Below the pieces are notes generated by a model, which was given only the letters and a program-made list of their open reading frames with translations, had not been told where the DNA came from and searched no databases. Shown here piece by piece: positions 8,154 through 15,923 of a stretch of 33,060 bases of DNA. Every line of letters starts with the position of its first letter. Position 1 is the first letter of the stretch. This DNA comes from Paenisporosarcina macmurdoensis (GTDB lineage Bacteria > Bacillota > Bacilli > Bacillales_A > Planococcaceae), in the NCBI RefSeq assembly GCF_042658845.1, contig NZ_JBHSRI010000012.1, positions 1 through 33,060 of the forward strand, written 5' to 3'. The position numbers and the translations under genes are program-made.

Positions 8154-8175
8154 GTTTCATTTTAAAATTTGAAAC
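8154..8175 (+). other. Short hairpin between leader ORF and terminator
   Basis: GTTTCA (8154-8159) pairs with TGAAAC (8170-8175) around an AT-rich loop. It lies between the leader ORF stop and the terminator and may be part of the leader fold. Confidence 0.35.
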
Positions 8176-8178
8176 ATA

Positions 8179-8257
8179 ACTTGTCGCTTCCAGTCACGGG
8201 TTTTTGGGTTTTGCTACCTGAATTAACTACGAGATAAGGGAGTGGCAAGTTTTTTTA
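8179..8257 (+). terminator. Intrinsic terminator in the pel leader with a 46-base structured loop
   Basis: ACTTGTCGCTTCC (8179-8191) pairs along 13 positions (three G-U) with GGGAGTGGCAAGT (8238-8250), followed by TTTTTT. The enclosed 46 bases contain a possible inner pair, GGGT with ACCT. It lies 50 bases before the first pel start codon, so it should stop most transcripts unless it is overridden. Confidence 0.75.
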
Positions 8258-8307
8258 TTACATGGGTTCTTCTCGAAAATAAAATGACGTTCAGGAGGTG
8301 CTTTTTT

Positions 8308-10470
8308 ATGAATATTTTAGTTACAGGTGGCTATGGATTCATTGGTTCATTTATTGCGGAACGGTTTTATAAAGAAAATCATTCTATTTTCATTCTTGAT
8401 AATCTGTCCTCCGGCAAAAAGGGGCATGTAGACTTTAAACACAAATCGATTATAGCCAATATTGAAGATGAGCAGTGTGAACAATTTTTTAAATCTCACT
8501 CATTTGACGTGGTGATTCATTGTGCGGCGCAGACACATGTGCAACAGTCCATTGATCAGCCCCTTGTCGATTCGTCAACCAATATTCTCGGGCTCATCAA
8601 TATGCTTAATCTATCTAAGAAATATGGAGTGAAGAAATTTGTTTTTTCATCATCAGCTGCAATTTACGGCAATAATCTTAACTTACCGTTGAAAGAAGTT
8701 GAAGAAGCAAAACCGATATCTCCATATGGCATGAATAAAATGATTGGAGAGACATATTGCGAAAAGTGGGGAGAAATGTATGGTTTATCGTCGTTGATTT
8801 TTCGTTTTTCAAATGTCTATGGTCCGCGTCAAGATCGCAGTGAAGAAAGTGGAGTCATTGCCATTTTCACAAATCACATGATTGTTAATCAACCGTTAAT
8901 CATATATGGAGATGGCGAGCAAACGCGAGATTTCATATATGTTGGAGATGTAGCTGAAGCAATTTACCGTGGGGTCATAAGTAATCTATCTGGTACTTAT
9001 AATTTATCGTCGAACACGGAAACGAGCATTAATTCGCTCATTGACATACTTTCTGAATTTCATTCGACACCTGAAATAAAGCGAATGGCTAGTAGGTCGA
9101 GTGATATTTTGCAGTCAAGACTGGATAATACGGCGATTAAATCCGATTTAGACTGGGTACCAAAATATACACTTCATGAAGGCATAAATAAAACGCTTTC
9201 TTACTATGAAAATCATTTATTTGAACCTATTGAAGAAGGAACGGTTAAACCTGATACAGGTAAAAGTCCATTGTTAGCTTTTTTTGAGAACATGGTATTG
9301 TTTCTCATTTTCCTTGCTGCCACCTCATTTTTAAGTCCTGTAGTTGAGACAGTGGATATTTGGCTCATTTATATTTTATTGGCTGCATTATTATTTGGCA
9401 AAATGCAGACCATTATTGCTTCCATCTTAGCAATTGGTGTGAATGTCTTTGTATTGGCGTCACAGGGGCGTGAATGGACCTCTCTTTTGGTAGATAACTC
9501 AGTCTTGGCAACCTTTACGATTTATTTGCTCGTGGGATTAGTTGTCAGTTACGTTGTAGACCGACGGAAGATTGAATCCCAATTCACACAAGATGAACTG
9601 GAGTCGTCACAATCGAAGTATCAGTTTTTATCTACTATTTATGAAGATACTCGTGTGATAAAAGAACAACTTCACGAACAAATTTTGCGTTCAGAAGATG
9701 GCATTGGAAAGGTTTATCAAGCAACAAAAGAATTGGAAAGTCTTGAACCAGAAGCATTGTTCAAAGGAGCCATTCGTGTATTGGAGCAGACGTTGAACGC
9801 ACGTCAAGTTGTAATTTATTTGGTAAATCCAAATGGCTATTTACGTCTTGCAGCTAAATCTGGAGATGAGGGGTTCTATCCAGGGTCGTCCATTAGAATT
9901 CCTTCTGATTCTTTAATAGAACAGGCCATTACGAGCAAGCAAATCAAATACAATGTAGGGCTTCATTTAAATGAACCACTGTTTGTATCACCGATTGTGC
10001 AAAATGGAAATACAGTGGCTGTGATTGTTTGCTATCAGGTAGAATTTGATCGAATCACATTGTCTTACAGAAATCTTGTCGATGTTGTCAGCCGTTTGAT
10101 TAGCGCTTCGCTTGGACAAGCCTATGATTATGTGAATGAAATTAGTCATGAACGATATGTAGAAGGTACAACCGCTTTAAAACCTGTTTATTTCCAACGA
10201 ATTCTAGACAATAAAAGAAAGTCGTTCAGTGAATTGCACATTCCTTTTGTGAAGTTGGAAGTTTTATCAAATGCCTATACACCGGATATGCTTCGTCAAA
10301 TTGGAGCTTTGTTACGAACAAATGATTATTTAGGATTTGACGATAAAGATCAACTGTATATTTTACTTTCTAATGCTAAAAGAAATGATGCTCACTTTGT
10401 AATGGAACGTCTTCAAAGTAAGGGACTAATGACAAAACCGGATGAGGAGAATGTGCTCTATGGTACTTAA
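8308..10470 (+). CDS. Fused NAD-dependent sugar-nucleotide 4-epimerase (PelX/GalE type) and PelD c-di-GMP receptor
   Basis: A 720-residue protein made of two normally separate Pel proteins. Residues 1 to about 312 are an extended SDR epimerase: TGGYGFIG (6-13) binds NAD, SSS 114-116 and Tyr140-x3-Lys144 form the active site. PelX-type enzymes convert UDP-GlcNAc to UDP-GalNAc for Pel. From about 330 the sequence is PelD: four membrane helices, a linking coiled segment, a GAF domain (about 475-605) and a degenerate GGDEF domain. The GGDEF motif is replaced by FDDKDQL, but the inhibitory-site motif RxxD is kept as Arg670-Thr-Asn-Asp673, so c-di-GMP binding is expected and cyclase activity is not. 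The ATG at 8308 has AGGAGGTG; an upstream in-frame ATG at 8242 lies in the terminator region. It overlaps pelE. Confidence 0.88.
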   Translation: MNILVTGGYGFIGSFIAERFYKENHSIFILDNLSSGKKGHVDFKHKSIIANIEDEQCEQFFKSHSFDVVIHCAAQTHVQQSIDQPLVDSSTNILGLINMLNLSKKYGVKKFVFSSSAAIYGNNLNLPLKEVEEAKPISPYGMNKMIGETYCEKWGEMYGLSSLIFRFSNVYGPRQDRSEESGVIAIFTNHMIVNQPLIIYGDGEQTRDFIYVGDVAEAIYRGVISNLSGTYNLSSNTETSINSLIDILSEFHSTPEIKRMASRSSDILQSRLDNTAIKSDLDWVPKYTLHEGINKTLSYYENHLFEPIEEGTVKPDTGKSPLLAFFENMVLFLIFLAATSFLSPVVETVDIWLIYILLAALLFGKMQTIIASILAIGVNVFVLASQGREWTSLLVDNSVLATFTIYLLVGLVVSYVVDRRKIESQFTQDELESSQSKYQFLSTIYEDTRVIKEQLHEQILRSEDGIGKVYQATKELESLEPEALFKGAIRVLEQTLNARQVVIYLVNPNGYLRLAAKSGDEGFYPGSSIRIPSDSLIEQAITSKQIKYNVGLHLNEPLFVSPIVQNGNTVAVIVCYQVEFDRITLSYRNLVDVVSRLISASLGQAYDYVNEISHERYVEGTTALKPVYFQRILDNKRKSFSELHIPFVKLEVLSNAYTPDMLRQIGALLRTNDYLGFDDKDQLYILLSNAKRNDAHFVMERLQSKGLMTKPDEENVLYGT

Positions 10471-11356
10471 TATTGTACTAACTTACTATCTGTTGTCTCT
10501 GATTTATGTAATCGTTCTTGTCGTTTTACGAAAAAGAGGGGTTGGACTTCAAGCGATGATTCTGATTGCCTGTCCATTTCTTAGCTTGCTTATACTATAC
10601 GCAATGTCGAAAAAGCCAAATCGAAATGGTGAACTGCCCGATTGGTTGCTGAGAAGGGAACAATATGAAGATTTTGCTCTTCGTTCTCCAGATATTGATA
10701 AGGAAATCAATATTGTCCCTTTTGACGATGCCTTAATGCTAAACGATAACAAAACAAAACGAAAAATGTTGATGGATTTATTAAAAGGTGAATTTATGCA
10801 ACATGTGGATGCACTGGAACACGCCTTGCAAAACGAAGATTCAGAGACATCCCATTATGCAGCGACTGCGGTTCAAAAAGCTAAAAGTGATTTACTTAAA
10901 AACATGAGGAGTATTGAATTGAATTTGGCGAAGAAAGAAGTGGATTATGATTTACTTGCTTCGTATAGAGACGTCTTGGATCAATATATCAAAATCGAAT
11001 TTTTGGATAAGTATAATCAAAAAAAATATGCCTATACGTATCTTCACACACTCGATCAACTGATTCAATTGTCTCCAAAACGGGATGCTGGCAATTATCA
11101 AAATAAAATTCGTGTAGCACTTACTCTTGGCGAACATGGTAAAGCAGCCGACGCAGCCACTCAATTTTTAGCTACTTTTCCAAATGATGAAAACGCATAT
11201 TTTAGCGCTATGAGTGTTCATTATAAAATGTACAATGAACCTGATTTTAAACAAGTACTGAACCGACTGACGTCATCCGGTATTCGCCTCTCACCCAATA
11301 GACTAAATCAGCTACGGTTCTGGATTCAGGGTGATCCAAATGAACAGCAAATTTAA
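10460..11356 (+). CDS. pelE: PelE-like membrane protein with TPR region
   Basis: About 298 residues: two N-terminal membrane helices (around 2-22 and 30-50) followed by a soluble helical part with TPR-like repeats, including YTYLHTLDQLIQLSPK, KIRVALTLGEHGKAADAATQF and AYFSAMSVHYKMYNEPDF. This is the PelE layout. In Pel systems PelE sits with PelD, PelF and PelG in the inner-membrane synthase complex and is thought to act as scaffold (family knowledge). I chose the ATG at 10460, which overlaps the previous gene by 11 bases; GAGGAG lies 11 bases upstream. ATGs at 10442 and 10451 are too close to or ahead of that site. Assignment rests on architecture and position rather than strong motifs. Confidence 0.75.
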   Translation: MVLNIVLTYYLLSLIYVIVLVVLRKRGVGLQAMILIACPFLSLLILYAMSKKPNRNGELPDWLLRREQYEDFALRSPDIDKEINIVPFDDALMLNDNKTKRKMLMDLLKGEFMQHVDALEHALQNEDSETSHYAATAVQKAKSDLLKNMRSIELNLAKKEVDYDLLASYRDVLDQYIKIEFLDKYNQKKYAYTYLHTLDQLIQLSPKRDAGNYQNKIRVALTLGEHGKAADAATQFLATFPNDENAYFSAMSVHYKMYNEPDFKQVLNRLTSSGIRLSPNRLNQLRFWIQGDPNEQQI

Positions 11357-13058
11357 TATAGAAAAAAACATTTATTTTATGGCTATCTTCATTGCGCTTA
11401 TTGGTTTATTTCTTATCGTGATTCGCTCAGACCGTTTTCTTGAATTTCGTTACTTTACTGATTCTGCAAATGCACAAGTATTGTCACAATCGACGGAGAA
11501 GCTTAATGAATTATATGAACGTCCCTCTTTTTTAATGTTGGTACACGAAGATGATCAAAGTCTGGCTACCTCGATAAAAGGAATGTTAGAGCGATTAGAT
11601 AAGGAAGTGATTGAGCAATCCATTGAAGAACCACTTTCTCTAACGGCCAACTATAACGGAATAATCATTGCTACTGAAAATTTAGATGCTCTACCAGATA
11701 AAGAGTTGCTCATCGAGTATGCGACTTCAGGAGGATCTATCTTTTTTGCGACACGCCCTTCACCGGGTCCGTCACTGTCGTCGTTATATCAGCAACTGGG
11801 CATTGTGGAAATAGGTAATTTTATTGAGAATAATGGAATTGAATTAAGTCACTCTTTTTTTGATTCTTCTTTTAGTCAATCCTTTCTGTCACAGCAAATT
11901 CGAAATTCTTCACTGGCAGTTAGACTGGATGTTAAGACTCGGCTGTATGCAAATGCTTCTGATGGAACACCCCTTTTATGGACAGTGCCTCTTGGAAGCG
12001 GGAAAATTATCGTTTTCAATGGGTCCATGTTTTCAAATTCTGCACAAGGCGCATTATTTATAAAAGGTGTTCAGTTGATGTTGCCAACTTTTATTTACCC
12101 AGTAATGAATGCTAAAGTGACCGCACTTGAAGGGTTTCCATTCCCAATAGCCTCAGGTCGTCATGAAGACGGGGTAACGAATGAAGAGTATTATCGACAA
12201 AATTTTTGGCCCAATATGGAGCGTCTTGAAGCTAAGTATGATTTAAATTACACCGCTTCCTATGTCGCTACATTTGAAGATGATGTCATTGATTTTAATT
12301 CAAACGATTTGTCATCGTCTCAAGAAAATACGGATTTTTATGGTCGTGAACTAATCCGTATGGGTGGTGAGCTTGCTATCCAAGGCTATAATCATTTTCC
12401 TATTAATAGACTAGCTGAGGAAGAAATCCTTAGTCAGATGCAAAATGTTGCACAGCGCATCAATCATGCTCTTCCAAATTATCAAGTGCAGTCCTATATT
12501 CCAGTGAAACAAAGCACCCCACTTGATCCAGTGCCTACAATGCAACTGGTTTTGCCAGAGCTACAAGCAGTTCTAGTAAATGTAGATCATCCAACCATGC
12601 AGGTTGACGGGGTGGCAGTGTTGCCAAAAACAATGAGCGGATTTACATCTACTGAATTTACGGATTGGCTAGTATTTAATCAAGTAGCAATATCAGGTTA
12701 TTTCTCACAATCAATCATGCCACAAAGTTTTCTAACAAACACCTCACTGGAAGCGGACATGCAAGATTTTGGAGCTTTTCAAAAACAACTTAAAAAAGAT
12801 GTTCCTTGGTTGCGTGGAATGACCTTGTCTTCCGCTGCTGAAACCGTTAAACACTATACATTTAGCCATATTTACGAAGAACCTACAGAAAACGGTATTA
12901 CATTTCACTTGGATAGTTTGTCACAGCCAAGTTATTTTTACTTTTCAACCGAACGTTCCATTACAGATACTAAAAATTGCGAAATCCAAAAAATAGGTGA
13001 GGACTTATATTTGGTAGAAGTAAACGATTTAACATTTGAAATCGGATTGGATGGATGA
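11340..13058 (+). CDS. pelA: DUF2194 protein, PelA deacetylase-like, possibly without catalytic metal site
   Basis: A 572-residue protein with one N-terminal membrane helix (about 12-28) and the rest outside the cell. Residues 60-250 look like the amidotransferase-like alpha/beta domain of DUF2194 (GIIIATENL, SGGSIFFATRP). Residues 255-560 are the polysaccharide-deacetylase-like barrel. In Gram-positive Pel clusters this protein stands in for the deacetylase half of PelA. The expected metal site looks eroded: where relatives carry an acidic pair this one has Glu264-Gly265 in ALEGFPFP, and the H-x3-H motif is Gln348-x3-His352 in LAIQGYNHFPI. HEDG at 275-278 might offer another acid. The ATG at 11340 overlaps pelE by 17 bases; a GTG at 11331 is less likely. 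Confidence 0.75.
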   Translation: MNSKFNIEKNIYFMAIFIALIGLFLIVIRSDRFLEFRYFTDSANAQVLSQSTEKLNELYERPSFLMLVHEDDQSLATSIKGMLERLDKEVIEQSIEEPLSLTANYNGIIIATENLDALPDKELLIEYATSGGSIFFATRPSPGPSLSSLYQQLGIVEIGNFIENNGIELSHSFFDSSFSQSFLSQQIRNSSLAVRLDVKTRLYANASDGTPLLWTVPLGSGKIIVFNGSMFSNSAQGALFIKGVQLMLPTFIYPVMNAKVTALEGFPFPIASGRHEDGVTNEEYYRQNFWPNMERLEAKYDLNYTASYVATFEDDVIDFNSNDLSSSQENTDFYGRELIRMGGELAIQGYNHFPINRLAEEEILSQMQNVAQRINHALPNYQVQSYIPVKQSTPLDPVPTMQLVLPELQAVLVNVDHPTMQVDGVAVLPKTMSGFTSTEFTDWLVFNQVAISGYFSQSIMPQSFLTNTSLEADMQDFGAFQKQLKKDVPWLRGMTLSSAAETVKHYTFSHIYEEPTENGITFHLDSLSQPSYFYFSTERSITDTKNCEIQKIGEDLYLVEVNDLTFEIGLDG

Positions 13059-14491
13059 TGATGAGAATATGCTTACTTGCAGAAGGTGCGTATCCATATG
13101 TAACTGGTGGTGTATCAAGTTGGATTCAATCATTGATGACTCAAATGCCCGAACATGAATTTATCATTTTCTCAATTTCGGCCAAAGATCATCAAGGCGC
13201 TGTCAAATACCCTGCGCCATCCAATTTACTCGAAGTAAGGGACATACAACTAGGGACATTTTTAACAGACAAAATTATTCCTGGAAAACGCTACACTATA
13301 TCGGAAGAAGAGAAGGAAGCATTTTTATCGGTTATTGGTGGCGGGAAAGAAACGAACTGGCCATTGTTGTTTGATTTAATTGTGAGTGATCGAATCGACT
13401 CCATTTTAAACTTTTTAGCCAGTAAAGACTTTTTTGATATTGTTCAGACTTTGTGTAGGGAACGTTTCGTCCATGTACCGTTTACAGATATGTTTTGGGC
13501 GATTCGTTCAATGGTACTGCCACTCTTCTTATGTATTGATCAAAAAATGCCGGAAGCTGATTTATACCACAGTGTGTCGACGGGGTATGCCGGGGTACTT
13601 GGAGCACTCGGAAAACACCAGTACAATAAACCATTTCTTTTAACTGAACATGGAATTTATACACGTGAACGGGAAGAAGAAATTATTAAGGCTAGCTGGA
13701 TTAAAGGGTATTTCAAAGACATTTGGATTGATTACTTTTATAACTTATCAAATTGTGCCTATGAGTATGCGGATGAAGTAACATCTCTCTTTGAGCGTAG
13801 CCGAGAAATTCAAGTTGAGATTGGGTGTGCACGAGAGAAAACATCTGTTATTCCAAATGGCATAGATGTCAACCGCTTCAAGCCTGAAAATCGCTCTCGG
13901 AAACTCGGTATTCATATTGGAGCAGTCGTACGTGTTGTCCCTATTAAAGATATCAAAACGATGCTTCAAAGCTTTGCACTCGTTCAGGAAGCCTTGCCAA
14001 GTGCTCAATTTTATATGATTGGTCCCTATGATGAGGATGAAGAATACTATTCGGAGTGTTTGGAATTAGTGGAGAGTCTTCACTTGAAAAACATAGTCTT
14101 TACAGGCGAAGCCAATGTGATGGATTATCTATCCTTCCTGGACGTCCTTGTTCTATCGAGTATTAGTGAAGGCCAGCCCCTGGTAATTCTGGAAGGGTTA
14201 GCGATGGGCATTCCTTATGTTACGACCGACGTAGGAAGTTGTTCGGAGTTGATCATGGGTCCAAACGATGCTTTTGGTCTAGCAGGCAGTGTGGTCCCTG
14301 TAATGCATTTCCACCGTCTTGCCAAAGAAATCATTGCGCTTGCTCGTAATGAGAATCTGCGATTGGTTTACGGCGAAAACGGTCGGAAACGAGTGCAAGA
14401 ACTTTATACGCTTCCATTGATGGTTAATCGTTATGAATCTCGCTATGAAAGGTGGGGACAAGCAGTATGGCAGGAATCGGTTTTCAATTAA
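13055..14491 (+). CDS. pelF: PelF glycosyltransferase (GT4)
   Basis: Cytosolic GT-B glycosyltransferase that polymerises the Pel backbone from UDP-sugars, working with PelD, PelE and PelG at the membrane. The 478 residues begin with the PelF signature EGAYPYVTGGVSSW (about 9-22) and contain LTEHGIYTREREEEI, the second Rossmann domain after SVIPNGIDVNRF (about 265-276), and the GT4 E-x7-E nucleotide site in SEGQPLVILEGLAMG (about 373-387). Its start ATG overlaps the upstream stop as ATGA, followed by two more ATGs (13058 and 13061), so translation is coupled and the exact start is uncertain by two codons. Confidence 0.95.
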   Translation: MMMRICLLAEGAYPYVTGGVSSWIQSLMTQMPEHEFIIFSISAKDHQGAVKYPAPSNLLEVRDIQLGTFLTDKIIPGKRYTISEEEKEAFLSVIGGGKETNWPLLFDLIVSDRIDSILNFLASKDFFDIVQTLCRERFVHVPFTDMFWAIRSMVLPLFLCIDQKMPEADLYHSVSTGYAGVLGALGKHQYNKPFLLTEHGIYTREREEEIIKASWIKGYFKDIWIDYFYNLSNCAYEYADEVTSLFERSREIQVEIGCAREKTSVIPNGIDVNRFKPENRSRKLGIHIGAVVRVVPIKDIKTMLQSFALVQEALPSAQFYMIGPYDEDEEYYSECLELVESLHLKNIVFTGEANVMDYLSFLDVLVLSSISEGQPLVILEGLAMGIPYVTTDVGSCSELIMGPNDAFGLAGSVVPVMHFHRLAKEIIALARNENLRLVYGENGRKRVQELYTLPLMVNRYESRYERWGQAVWQESVFN

Positions 14492-15903
14492 AACCTCTGT
14501 ATGAGCAATCTCATTTTTTGAGCCAGCTTAGAGCCTATGGGTATTCCGCAATTACGGCAGTAGGTCCTATGTTTTTAACGATCTTGCTAGTAATTGCTTG
14601 TCGCGAATGGCTGCTATATTTGGAAGCCCCTACAAATGAAATCAATGTATTTATGGCGGCCGTGCAATATGCGTTTATTTTCTCTCAAGTGTTAATTGGT
14701 GGATTTCTATTTGTTATTTCTCGTTATGTAGCGGATCAGGCATTTATGGAAAAAGAAGAGAATGTCTTGTCTTCTATGTATGGAACCATCGGAGTTACAG
14801 TTTTTGTCGGATTCATTGCGGCGGTCCTATTTTACTGGTCATCACCACTACCGTTTATCTTTAAATTACTCAGTTATTTATTTTTTACGGAATTAAGCAT
14901 CATTTGGGTGTTATCTATGTATGTTTCGGCATTAAAAGATTATAAAAAAATCGTGAAAAGCTATTTATTTGGGACCATATTGGCTGCCTTCCTTATCTGG
15001 ATGCTGACAACTGTGTTCAATCAAATGACAGCCAGTGCTGTTTTTATCAGTTTGACCATCGGATTCTTGGTCATCATCGTGCTACTGATGCGAAATATAT
15101 TCCATTACTTTCAATTGAATAATAAACAATATTTTCACTTCTTGACGTACATTGAAAAATATCCTGCCTTATTTGCAATTGGCTTGTTTTATTATCTTGG
15201 CTTGTATGGTCATAATATGGCTGTTTGGATAGGAGACCGGGGGATTGTCGTGGCAGATACATTTATGATGGCGCCTTATTACGATACACCAGTCTTCTAC
15301 GCATATTTAAGCATCTTGCCTGCGTTGATTTTATTTATGGTGACGGTGGAAACTACTTTTTATGCTGTCTATAAGAAGTATTACGGCCGCATTTTAAATG
15401 GCTTTCCGTTACAAGATATTGAAAGCGCAAAACAGGAAATGTACAGGGTGTTAAGACTAGAAATTCTATTTCTTGCTCAAGTACAGTTACTCGTAACGAT
15501 TCTCTTTTTATTTGTGGGGGTTCGTTTTCTCCCAAGCTTAGGATTAACTCAAGATCAAATAGATATTTTTATGGTTGTCGTATTGGGTAGTTGGTTTTTA
15601 AGTTTGATGATTACCATTTTTCTGGTACTTCTCTATTTTAATGAAAAGAAAGCCGCTTTTCTTTTGACTGGTGTATATGCAGTGTTAAGTGTTTCATTGA
15701 CTTTCCTTTTCATGAATTTTTTCAATCAGTATGGAGGAGGCATGTTCATAGCCGCCTTAATTTCATTAATTTTTGGCAGTCGATTGCTTGTATCAAGACT
15801 GAATGACTTGGATTATACAACATTTTGCTATCAGCCAATTGTTCAAAAGACTGCCATCACGAAAACAGAATGGCTACTTAAAAAAATCGGAAGCCTAGAT
15901 TGA
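14467..15903 (+). CDS. pelG: PelG polysaccharide transporter (MOP/Wzx-like)
   Basis: Integral membrane protein of 478 residues with about 12 hydrophobic helices across its length, ending in a positively charged tail. It opens with MAGIGFQLKPLYEQ and LRAYGYSAITAVGP, the typical PelG N-terminus. PelG moves the growing Pel chain across the membrane together with PelF. The start at 14467 has AGGTGGGG about 8 bases upstream and lies 25 bases inside pelF; an upstream start at 14452 would add five untypical residues. No PelB or PelC outer-membrane export protein is present, as expected for a Gram-positive cell. Confidence 0.94.
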   Translation: MAGIGFQLKPLYEQSHFLSQLRAYGYSAITAVGPMFLTILLVIACREWLLYLEAPTNEINVFMAAVQYAFIFSQVLIGGFLFVISRYVADQAFMEKEENVLSSMYGTIGVTVFVGFIAAVLFYWSSPLPFIFKLLSYLFFTELSIIWVLSMYVSALKDYKKIVKSYLFGTILAAFLIWMLTTVFNQMTASAVFISLTIGFLVIIVLLMRNIFHYFQLNNKQYFHFLTYIEKYPALFAIGLFYYLGLYGHNMAVWIGDRGIVVADTFMMAPYYDTPVFYAYLSILPALILFMVTVETTFYAVYKKYYGRILNGFPLQDIESAKQEMYRVLRLEILFLAQVQLLVTILFLFVGVRFLPSLGLTQDQIDIFMVVVLGSWFLSLMITIFLVLLYFNEKKAAFLLTGVYAVLSVSLTFLFMNFFNQYGGGMFIAALISLIFGSRLLVSRLNDLDYTTFCYQPIVQKTAITKTEWLLKKIGSLD

Positions 15904-15923
15904 TCGAATAAGGAGGGAGCATC

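Noticed and set aside
7939..8300. A c-di-GMP riboswitch in front of the pel operon
   Set aside because: The conserved GEMM-I core and the class II pseudoknot sequence are not present in the leader, although it is clearly structured.
8242..8307. Upstream ATG start for the epimerase-PelD fusion
   Set aside because: It lies within the terminator arm and would add 22 residues before the NAD-binding strand; the ATG at 8308 has a perfect ribosome site.
11860..12063. Second frame within the DUF2194 gene
   Set aside because: It is a shadow frame; the main frame is intact with domain structure over this stretch.
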